From Chiridota heheva (taxonomy: Eukaryota; Echinodermata; Holothuroidea; Apodida; Chiridotidae), in the NCBI GenBank assembly GCA_020152595.1, contig JAIGNY010000918.1, forward strand, positions 228,501 through 292,500: 64,000 nt of DNA, read 5' to 3'. Position 1 is the stretch's first letter, and every line of letters begins with the position of its first letter. The notes below the pieces were generated by a model. The model was given only the letters and a program-made list of their open reading frames with translations, did not search any database and was not told the DNA's origin. Positions 39,201 through 51,200 of this stretch are shown here, one piece after another. Made by a program: the position numbers and the translations under genes.

Positions 39201-42200
39201 CCTGTTCACATATACCTAGTTTATTTGCAAACAAGTGTGGCAACTATGCATCACTTATTTGTTTGCAACAGAGTGGGGCAACTATGCATTTCATGCAACA
39301 AGTTAAAAGTTCAATCAAACTCAAGCCATTAAAGCCCATCAGGCCAGTGCCTATCCCCGGTTTCCTTGTTGTTGTGGATGAGGGCACATGACTTCCCTTG
39401 ACAGGATGTAATTTTGATGCAGGTCAACCCCAACCCCCCCTCCCTCAGCAGTGCTGGTACTCATTTTACAGCCTAGTAGAGTAAAGTAGAGTAGAATGTC
39501 TTGCCCAAGGACACAATGCAGGGCTCACCATAGGAATCGAACACGGTACAATTCGCATACAAACAAGCAAGACGCCTTAACCACTGCAACTCTTAAATGC
39601 CATAGAGGAGGGTTTAATCCATTCAAAATTTCCCCCATTTAACATGGGGAAAAATTAACTTAATCAAGATCTACGGATATCTAGATTTAAGATGCCAATA
39701 AGAAAGGAGCTTTTATTTTAGGAGGAACACTCTTTCAAACTAGAAAATAGCGCTTTTCCAATTTTGAGATAAAGCTGATATAATCTGAAGAATCTAAACT
39801 TGTGATGCGGCGGACAGCTCAACATCTACAAATTCTTTCCTACTTCTCAGTCACTGGATGCCAATGGATAAGAAAGTCTGTTCCTACTAGAATTTGATAT
39901 GAGATATGAAAAAGACCCAAAATGTTTGTCAGAATTTGTTGCATCCCTTTAGAGAATCATAAAAGAAAATGTAAAAACCAATTCTTATAGGAAAATATGT
40001 TGTCCAGTAATACATCACAAATTAGCAAATTGATGGTCAAAATACACAAAGCTGTCAAATGTTCAATTTAAACCAATTTTGATCAAAAGCTTTGTATTTG
40101 TTGTAGATTTGTCCAGGTCTGGGTAGCTCAACTCAGCAGTAATAGCTACTTTATAGTGAGGCACTGTTCTGAAACATTACAAAAATTGATTGAACAGACA
40201 AAAAAAATAATTATATATAATTATCTTAAGTTATTTAAAGCTATCTTTTTGTCCTGGACCAATATTAAGATTTTGTTATCTTACTCAAGCACATTGTATG
40301 CATTTAAAACAATCAAAATACATTACAATATTCATAATGCAAGGGGATGGAGTGTAGGGAGGGATGTAGGGTGGGGTGCAGGGTGGGATGGAGGGTGTGT
40401 GTGCTGTGGGTGTGGTGTAGGGTGAGGTGTGGTGTGGGTGGGGTGTAAGGTGATGCATAGTGTGGTGTAGGTGGGGTGTATGGTGTGTGGTGTATGGTGT
40501 GGGGTGTGGTGTATGGTGGGGTGTATGGTGTGGTGTGGTGTGGTGTGGGTGTGGTGTGGGTGGGGTGTAGGGTGGGGTGCATGGTGTGTGTGCATGGTGT
40601 GGTGTGCATGGTGTGGGTGGGGTGTAGGGTGGGGTGCATGGTGTGGTGTGGGTGGGGTGTAGGGTGGGGTGCATGGTGTGGTGTGGGTGGGGTGTAGTGC
40701 ATGGTGTGGGTGGGGTGTAAGGTGGGGTGCATGGTGTGGTGTGGGTGGGGTGTGGCGTGGGTGGGGTGTATGGTGTGGTGTGGGTGGGGTGTGGGTGGGG
40801 TGTATGGTGTGGTGTGGGTGGGGTGTAGGGTGGGGTGTGGTTGGGGTGTAGGGTGGGGTGTATGGTGTGGTGAGGATGGGTGGGGTGTAGGGTGGGGTGG
40901 GGTGGGGTGTATGGTGTGGTGAGGATGGGTGGGGTGTAGGGTGGGGTGTTTGGTGTGGTGTGGGTGGGTGGTGTGGTGGTGTGGTGGGGTGTAGGGTGGG
41001 TGTGAGTGGGTGTAGGGTGGGTGTGGGTGGGTTGAAGGGTGGGGTGGGTGTAAGGTGGGGTGTAAGGTGGATGCAGAGTGGGGTGACAGGGGGGCAACAA
41101 AATAAAAGCTCACCTTCGTCTTCCTCCTGGTCATCCAAGAGCCCCCAAAGGGCAGCCATAAGCTCATAAACCTGGCACGAATGCTCCAGGGTCACCAGGT
41201 CACGGCTCAATCGCTGATCAAGGTCAAGACGAGCTCTTCTTTCATAATCATGAAGAGCGCCAACACCTCTACGAGGTGCAAAAGTTGGACAGCCATCTTC
41301 TTCTGCACTCAAGCTGTAACCAAGACTGATTCGCAATGAGTTGATGTGAAGGTCCTGTACAAACAGAAGATAATCATCAAGAGTGTATAATTATATTTTT
41401 AACCATCTGTTATTGAAACTGTATCAAAACCTATCAAAATTGCTTATCTGTTCTTGTATTCAGTAGTGATATATACAATATACAATAGGTCTTTATACCA
41501 CACCATTCCATACAGACCACAGCGCCTTCAGTCAAGTTCTCTGGCTGTCAACAAATTGGGGCACATGAACTTGACTGGGCCAGGACGTGAAGTGAATAAA
41601 CACCGTGTTTTCACACTTCTCTTCTCAAATAGTGTTCAGAGAACCAGGCAGGAGTGATTCTCCTGCCATCGGGACAGACAGTTTAACGTCAACTCCGAAG
41701 GAGATGAATATTTAAATATGTTTCAATAGAAATCACAAAGACTTTGGGCTTATATGAATGTGTGATGTCATACTTAGCCTTTTACCAGCCATTTGTACAC
41801 AATTCTGTCAAACCCTTAAACTCCATAAACGTATTATATAATAACTCATCGCCAATTGGTTTCTTTCATTGTCCTAAAAAATATAATTTCTTAAATACTT
41901 TTCCCCATTTTCAACCTCAACTTCACATTATTTCCTCATTCTATACTTTAACCCTTACTCTACCATGCGGCAATATTATCGCCATTTTTAAACCACCGTT
42001 TTCTAAAAATATAATTGGGACTTTACCAAAGTCCTATGTAGTAATCGTGGTATCATTTTAAAGTACTCAGATATTTCTTTCACAAAATGTATCTTTTTTT
42101 TATAGGGGTCATATTACAGAATTTGGCGAAAAAGTATCTTGAAAAAAAAGATATAACTCAAAAATTGGCAAAAAAAGTTTCTTTCTTTCTTTTAAATCTT

Positions 42201-45200
42201 AGAATAACTTCAAGATCACATTTTTGCTTCAAAATCAAACATGCAAATCCTAAGACATGAAATTATTGAGTTCTGATCTAATTTTTATAATCCCTATCCA
42301 CATTCTTTTGTTCTGAAGAAATTTCTTCAATATTTCATTAATTTTTGCAATTTAGGACTCGTTTTTTTTTTCTTAAAAAAATTAAGTAACAAAACCATAC
42401 ATCGCACATGCTTCTTTGAACTGCCGTTCAAAAGTGCTTCCAATTTCCTTTTATTTGATATATAAATACAAGCATACCCCCCTCTATTTGGACCCTTTCC
42501 TATAATAAATAAATTTCACCACAGCATTTTCAATGATCACCTGGTGTGGTGGATATGAACGCGGCCAGCACACGAGTGCACCAGGTTCGAGTCTCACTGC
42601 ATTATAATTTTTCTGCTGCAGTTTTTAGGGGTCATTTGCCGAAAGTCATTTTGTGTTTTTTCATCTTTCCTTTCTTTCTAAAAATTCTAGATTGGCATCA
42701 TTGGATAGAAAACTTGATAAAGAATCTAAAGATGTAACACAAATCTCTGTTTTCAATATTGACAAGAAGTAATACTTGTGCAAAGATTGGCTATTTGTTG
42801 ACCAAATTTAGCCAAGCCAAAAATTGCTTAATTTAATATTTTTGTCCATCATTTCTAAATTGGCTTTCATTACTCAAAAGATAAATATCTTAGCTCCCAT
42901 TCTAACCAAACTTGTAATGGAAAGAAAATGAAAGGAAGTTTGTTAAAATGCATATGAAAAAATGTTACGAAAATTAGGCATGCATTTTTCATAGCTCTGG
43001 TAGAGTAAGGGTTAAATACTGTGCACCAGGAAGGAAGCAACAGATATCATTTCTACAGTCTCTGGTATAACTTTATCCAAGATTAAACCTGGCTTTCCTG
43101 GCTAAAAACAGGCACTCCACCACTGAGCCAAGCAGTCTCTAACATGTGAAATACATATGTCTTATTCCATGAAGCTACCCACAACGTCCTGGGAGGATAT
43201 TTAAACAACAAAACTAGAAGAACGGTGAATATTTGTACCTGAATTCTTGCATCTTGTTGCTGGATATGAGCAGCTACATCTACTTTCTCCAATGCTACAC
43301 CAAAAAGGGTAGACTGGATCGCAGCTCTAGTGGGCGTTTTTACTGGAAGCAGAGTAAAGGATACCGTCTCCTGCTTGACCCCTGCAACATATAAACCTTA
43401 ACCATCAGTTGTTAGCAAAAATAGTTAATTTACCATATTGACGTATTAAGCACCCCTGCTCTTATAAGGGCCCACCCAACATTTTTAGACCGATAACCTA
43501 ATTCATTTGATTAATTTGAATTTGTTTTGTTACATTCTTTGCTTATTTTGCATTTGATACTCCCATGTTTTTGTGGCGGTTATTGTGGGGCTAGTATAGA
43601 ACCAGTTTTCACAATACAGTTTGAATTACACACTATACGCTGCCCCGAAGCATGGACGCTTCATTAGGAAGAAACTTTGGCCCTAAAAAGTAGTGCAATT
43701 ATATTTTGTAACTGCCCGGGTGCTTACTACGTCAAATACAGTAAGTGTGTCTATCTATAACGTTTGTATAACTATAAATTATCTATCTCTATACACAAAA
43801 ATGACTCATTTTGCTCATATGTCATACAGGCCACTATCATAAACAATACAGTATGTGCACAAGATATCATACACACTAAAACAATGCCTGTCTGTGGTAT
43901 CGCAGTCTGTTCTTTGTTTAATGCCTAATAGCTATGTTGATGACAAGAAATACAATTGGGCAACTTCAGTAATCAAAAACAAAACAGCGACAAAATTACT
44001 AAGGAATTGCTATGTATAACCTGTGCATTAAATATGGATAATGCACTACCATTACTATTTTATATATTCCATTTTCAAAACAGAATGTTCTTAATAAAGC
44101 GATAAATTATGTGTGAACCTTCCTCCTTTTTCATTCGTTTTAGTTGTTTTTTATGCATTTTTAAACAATCTAACACAAAAATTTCATAAAAAGATTTGTC
44201 TTGGCATCGTGTTTATATGCGAACTGAATGCACAGTTCAAAGGACTTTGCTCTCTCAAATGACCCTCTAAAGTCGGGCCATTCAACTCGGACCAAAGTCC
44301 TTTGCCCCTTGCATTATAGACGCATATATACACTCTGCCTTAATATTAATCTTTAATGCACTACAAATGAATCACTTTTATCTTAGAAATGTTTGCTTTT
44401 TATATAAAAAGATGCCAATCCCTGCAGGTAAACCAAGAGCATATTTATGTGTCTTATTACTCCTTGGCCGTTAATTGGATCATTTCCCACACTGTGCGTG
44501 GCTATACTCGATTGAATATTAAAGTGTTTTATTAAATTTGTCTTAAGTATTTGCATTGTCATGACTCATGCCTTAAATTTACCCCGCTAAGCGTAGCGGG
44601 GATATTTACGAGAGTTAAAATTACCTTCAATGCTGCTGTGAATATGCGAATAAGTAAATCCCTGTCATGCCTTAGATTTACCCCGCTAAGCGTAGCGGGG
44701 ATATTTACGAGAGTTAAAATTACCTTCCATGCTGCTATAAATATGCAAATAAGTAAATCCCTGTAATGCACAACCTAGAGTATTTGGTTTAGCTCATTTT
44801 TACAACAGGTGAATTTCTTTATAAAGCAAAAAAATGTATGTCAACTTTTCTCGTTTTTCATTCTTTTTTGTTGTTTTAAATGCATTTTAAACAATCTAAC
44901 ATGGAAATTTTATAAAAAGCTTATATTTTGGCATCATGTTTTTATGCATATTTATTGCACGGTTCAAATAACTTTGCACTTGCAAAAGTCAGGCCATTCT
45001 ACTCGTATTAAAGTTCTTTGCCCCATGCATTAAATATGCACGTAAACACTCTGCCTCACCATTCATCTTTAATAAATACAAAATTGTCACAGGAAAAACC
45101 TCATATTGCCAATTCCCTCAAAATCCTAAAGATTTATATCCTACTTAATAAAACAAAAGTACCGCTACATTACCTCTCATCACACCAACTTGGCCAATCA

Positions 45201-48200
45201 TCTCCCCTGAATGCGACAGGCTCCAGTCCGTGGCCCAACCCACACGAAATGACGGCTCCATCACCATTCCCGTATCAGTGAGGAAATTTGTTTTGTTGTT
45301 CACCAGTGACTGAGCAAGTTCAAACTGCTTGAGGACCGTTCTAGATCCAACCAGTTTGGGGGGCTTCTCGTAGGGGGGTGTTCCATGTTTGGGGAGGTTG
45401 AAAGAGGACATTAGCTTTCCAGCTGCTTTAGGGGTTCTGAAGAGGCCTAGAAGAAGAAAGAGCAACAATTAAAATAAGCGAAGTAAGAATCAAGGTCCGT
45501 GAATTTTTTGTAGTGGTTTAATAGACTTGTATACAGGTCAACAACACAAGCCATATAGTGCCAGAGGGTTGGAATACCTTGCAACTGTTCCCACAAACAC
45601 AGAGAAAGAATGGCTGCCATTCTCGTTAGTTGTTTGTGTAGCACACATGCTCTCACGTTGCGCGCCATAACAGCGTGTGGTCCAGCGGCCCGGTAAGGGT
45701 CCCGGTGGGGTCAAGGAATGGAACCCCTTGTGAGGGTCCAAGCAAAGCTCCTGTGAAATCTGAGGTGTTCCATGCTTTTTAACCTTCAAAATGCATGCAA
45801 TTCATGTTGTGAAAACAATTTTTCACATTTTATATGTTTTTTCCTTCCATAACTGATTTGTTCCCGCTGAGATTGAAAGCATTCCTGCAAAAGAGGTTCG
45901 CAAGGTTTTCCAACCGTGGGCAAAATTACATCAAAACGATTTAAAAGAATGGTGTAATTTCAGAGAAGGTAATCTATCTAAAAGGTGAAAAATAGACGTA
46001 CCTGGCATGAGGGATCTCCTTTTGGAGAAAACCCTTTCTTCGGGTACTGGACTGGATCTGGAATCTTTGGGAATCATCAGAGACTTTCTGGAAAGTATTG
46101 GCTTGAACAATCCTGCACTTTGATTCAAAGCTGCATCAAAGAAAACAATTGGTAATACATACAAATTACTTGTAATCAAAACCAAAATGAATGGCATACA
46201 ATGTCAATTTAAAAATATAATTTACCGTTTAATATTTACTTTTACTCTCATTATCATTTTTCCCCCGGGCCTTGTTATGTACTTGCTTTTTTTATTAAGT
46301 AGAGGACTACGTTAATTCATTTTCTGAAGGGTCAGACAACGTAAGATTTCTTTTTGCCCTCTTGACTTACTTTTTCTAATGAATATTCGGAGACTTATAT
46401 GTGTTCTTTTCTATAGATAAATCAAATAAAATGAAATTGAAAAGTCACCTTAATTATTGGTGTCCTTTACCGAACATCTACATATTCTGAAAAAGATTCA
46501 ATTTTTGTAACTTCAACAATAAAGTTTATAAAAATTAGGCATGAAATAATTTATTTTAAGTAAATTACCTTGACCGATGTAGGATTGACTTAATCCCTGT
46601 GGTTCATCAAAAAGGCCTTGCTTATTCAGGGATGGTCTGACAGCTATATAACAGGAAAATAAACACAATTAAAATCCTTGAAATATACAATGGATTTTTA
46701 AAGATTTTATGGCCAGCAGAGACAACATATCTAGACTACTTTAAAATTGATAGAAAAGCATGAAGAAAATGATAAATTTAATTAAAATTATTTAGAAACG
46801 GTTTTGCATGTTTTTGATCATCATAACTCTGAAGTTTAATCAGCTTTTCACAAAATTTATTTGAGCAATCTGTTAATGCTGGTATTTAATAAGAATCAAG
46901 AGAAATACATTTCTAAGTGTCACCAGTTTTAAGTAGCATAGTTGCATTGTATTATTCCAATTAAATCCTGACTGACAATTGCATAACAACAGGTAATGGC
47001 TATCATTTATAAAGTGGTGATAACAGTGCAACTATCAATCACATCAAATTGAATAATACTCTTGTTTCTTTTTAATTAGGAATTAAATGTCTTCATAAAC
47101 AAGAATTATTCTTTAACAAATAATGTTACACTTTTTGTTTGAGAAAGAGCTTTTTTCAACATCCATTAGTACAGACACTTCTTAAAAACTTGTTGTGCAA
47201 ATTTCAGACTTCATATTACGCATCACTCCACAAGAATAAGTTTGCTTCAAAGGACATTTTATACTCCTTGGGAGATGCTGCTGCCCTTAATAAAAACTTG
47301 TTTGCCTTAGGTGGAAATCAAACACATGGTTCATTGAACAGCCTGTATGGAATGTTGACCAGATCACAGTTTTGTGGTTTTGGGAAATAAAGAAAAAGAT
47401 AACTTTTACTCCAACCGGCCCTGCTTTTTATGAGGGCCGATCAAAGTCTTCCTGGTTTTAAGCAAAGCCATTTCTATTAAATGATGATACATGTTTCTAT
47501 CATTTAAATAATAATGATTAAAAAGAGCACTCATTTTAAGGTATAATGTAGAATTACTTAACTGGCCCCTTGAGTATTAGCTTTACTATAGCTTTCACAT
47601 GTAAATAAGCACTATATAAATAAATGCAGTAGGCTTAACACTTCCTGCAGAACAAGGAGAAGACATATGTGATATCCTCCACCTATATTCAAATTTGGTG
47701 ATCAAGATGTTACCCCCTGATAATCACTTTTTCTGTTTTACTTTTCAAAACTTTTACCTGATAACAAAGGTCAAATTATCTGGCTGGGAGTTTGTCAACA
47801 ATATTTTCCTCAACCCTCCTCTCCTGTAGTTAATACAATGTCTACTCACAGTATGGATCGTATTCTCCTTCCATATCATCATCCTGAAAAAATGATGCCT
47901 TCATGACCTGCATGCTGTGGGCGTTGACCCCCAGGGACTCTACCAGACGAAGGGGTGGAGAATGATCTATCTCTTCTTCTTCATCATCAAGTTGCTTACT
48001 AAAGCTGCCCATCTCAGGCTCAAAAGTCTCCATTACTGTGTCTCCTTCCGGAGCTGAGGAAATGATCGATAAAGTAAAATAATTTTATACCTGCTGTCAC
48101 TAGAGCCTACACCATACATTCCAGTTTTTTTTAAAGTAATGATATATTAAAATGCTGATGACATACCTAATGTATGTATGCACATTAAACAAGAGAGTGT

Positions 48201-51200
48201 CATTAACAAACCAATAAGTGATTTCCAGTTGTTGTTTTTTGCATAAAACTTAAAAAAAGCATTCCACTTAGCAAATAATTCCATTGCTGACATTTGAAAC
48301 TGAAAGGGTAAGGGTACTAGAGGTTCATTACAGCACATATAAAAAAAAATATTCTCTGTAAGAATAAAAAGTTAATCTTCATGGAAATAGTTCAACAATT
48401 GTTAAGAAATAGAGGGTGTGGTATTTCTTCTACACTCAATTTTCTATGCCAATTATATTCAAAACAATCTTACCAAATCTTTTGTGATCTCATGATAAAG
48501 AAGATAGCAAAATAGTTTCTACAGTTCTGTTTATCTTTTTATCTTCTTTTTTGTAAACTAAACAGAAAATATTTCAATTAAATGTAGTCTCTGTACTCCT
48601 CTATGGGTGTGAAACTTGGACGTTGACCAAAGATGATAAGAAGAAACTAGATGTCTTCAAAAGGAGATGTCTAAAATTATTTTGAAAATAAGACGGCCAG
48701 TGAAAGTCATTAATGAAAAACTATATAATAGAACAAGCACAATGGAGATAAGCAAGGAGATATTTAAGAGAAGATGGAGATGGTTGGGCCACATATTAAG
48801 AAAGGATGGAGAAAATTATGCCAAAATAGCTATCACTTGGACACCAGAAGGTAGAAGAAAGAAGGGAAGACCTAAAACTACATGAAGAGTGGCAGAAAAG
48901 GAGAAAAACAGTTTGGGATGGAACAGCTGGGGAGCAGCTGCAGTAGTAGCAAGAGACAGATTGAGTTTGTTTGTTTGTTTGACGAGGTCTTAACGGCATC
49001 AGGACAACGAGGGTCAAATTGTGCCTGAGAGGTCAGATCATTCTAGAGGTAGGAAGGAAAGGAAACAGGGGGAGAATGAGAGACATTCAAGAACAAAAAG
49101 TCAGAAAGCTATGATCGAGAGAGGTGCATGGGTGAAACAAAAACAAAATAGAGAGGGGGTGGAAGAGGAGAATTAAATATGGTTGTAGAGGGAAGCATGA
49201 TAAAGGAAGGAGATAATTCTATCCGCAGGATTTTTCTAAAAAAACTCAGCTATTAAGTTGTGGGGAGCGAGGGAAGCTCTGGGAAGGTTGTACAGGGGGC
49301 AAGCAAGGAGAACGTGATGGATTGTGAGGGTGCAGTGGCAATTGTTACAGAGGGGTTGGGGGGAGCCAATAAGGAGGTGACAGAAAGAGATGAAAGAATT
49401 TGCTTAGAGAAGCCTCAATCTCCATATCCAGGAGAAAGGAGCGGAGCGGTAAGGCTCGTAGAGATGTCTCACCATTGAAACAGCTACCATGTTTTAAGTA
49501 ATAAGCGCTCAGGGAGCTTACAAAAAAAAAATTGCACCTCCTTTTAGGCCCGAAGTTTCCTCCTAATAAGTGCCCATGTTCAGGGGCCATGTACAGTGTG
49601 TTATTTGCACTGTATTGTGCAAACTGGTTCTATACTAGCCACACAATAACCACCACAAAAAACATTGTGAGCATCAAAATGCAAAATAATTCAAAAAAGC
49701 AGAAAAATTGAGTATTTTAAGTCGTCAAATTAATCAAGTAAATTAGGTTAGATGTCAAAAAAATGTGGCTTTATTGGAGCAGGGGCACATAATATGGTCG
49801 ATTACGGTAAAGAGAAACTAACTACATGCCAGTATGCAATGTAGGCAGATAAAGAAAATCCTCAGTTCCATTGAAAGTATTTTACCTAATCCGCCAAGTG
49901 TGTAAGATGGTGGCAAGCTTTGTCCGCCAAGTCCCTTGCTGGATTTGTCTTGGGGTGCCTTGAGGTCCTGCCAATCTGACTCCTTGTCCTTCTTGGTCTG
50001 GATGGTGACAGGAGGAGGGGCCTCTTTCTGCATCATATCTGATTGTTTTTTCTCCTGGAGGTATTTTTCTTGGAGAGGGAGTTTCTGCAAAATAAGAAAA
50101 TAACAATTATGTTACAAACACAATAGAACAAGCAGGTAGCTAAGAACCATGAGATGGTCATTTTTATTGTATGTACATTGTACTTCCTTAATATGACTTG
50201 AACCATCAGTGCATTACCTTCAGGTTCATGTGTTAAGTGGCACAACGTAATCTCTTAAATGTAAAAAAATAAACTAATAGTGCAAATGAGAAGGTGCATT
50301 AAATCACGAGAAGAATTAGGAGCCAAAAAGGTCCAGACGCCATTCTTAATCAAATAACCCTTATTTAAATATCAGGATCCACATTTTTTTTATGTTCAGA
50401 GGGTTGTGACAACCATGCTTTTCAAATAATCAGCCCCTTTTTAAAGAATAATAACCACTTTTTTAATATTCACTCACTATTTGAATATTCAAGACACACT
50501 TTAGGAATGAACTTGTTTTTTTAAATATTCAGCCACCCTAAAAAGGAAGCACCACCCAAACAAGTATTTCCTACAATAAAATAGCTATACCTACAAGTTA
50601 CCCAACAAGGAAGAGTACTACAACAGGAACTAAAATTTGGTGGGCGTTTTGGTTGTAAAACAAAAAAAGACTATTACCTTGATTTGTTGTTGCTTGGGAT
50701 CTTGACCCACATGGACCTCTGCGTCATCATCTTCATCCTCCAACCCATACTTGGAGAAATGTGGCACCTAAAGAAAGAGTTACAAAATTAAACCATTAAG
50801 GATCTAATCGTGGTTTCCTTTTATAAAACCAATCATCTCAAAAATGTAAATTACAAAAGATTATAAAATAATAATTTACAGCATGGGCAACAGATTATCT
50901 CCAGATTAGGAGTGGGCAGACGTGATGAACCAAGTTGAGGTTATTAATTTTCTTTGGCTTTTCATATATAAAGCCACACATTTACAAATTCACTCTGGGT
51001 GACATAGATTGTTTTATTTTCAAGGAAATAATGAAAGATGATAAAGCCCTACGAACCCCAAGCAAACATGGGAAGAAAAAACTGCTCTTTCTTAGGCATC
51101 ACCAGCTATGTAACTCAGTCAAATGATATCTAAGCTTAAATAGTGCATACTTCTAAAAACAATCAAACAACTTCAGAGCATATGGCCAATCAAATTTTCA

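Noticed and set aside
40285-41336. Long minus-strand frames encoding His/Pro/Thr-rich proteins
   Set aside because: They arise because the C/A-rich tandem array lacks stop codons in every frame. Only the exon part at 41114-41354 is real coding sequence.
42541-42600. Functional tRNA gene on the plus strand
   Set aside because: Only box B is good. Box A is weak and it sits inside a transposable element.
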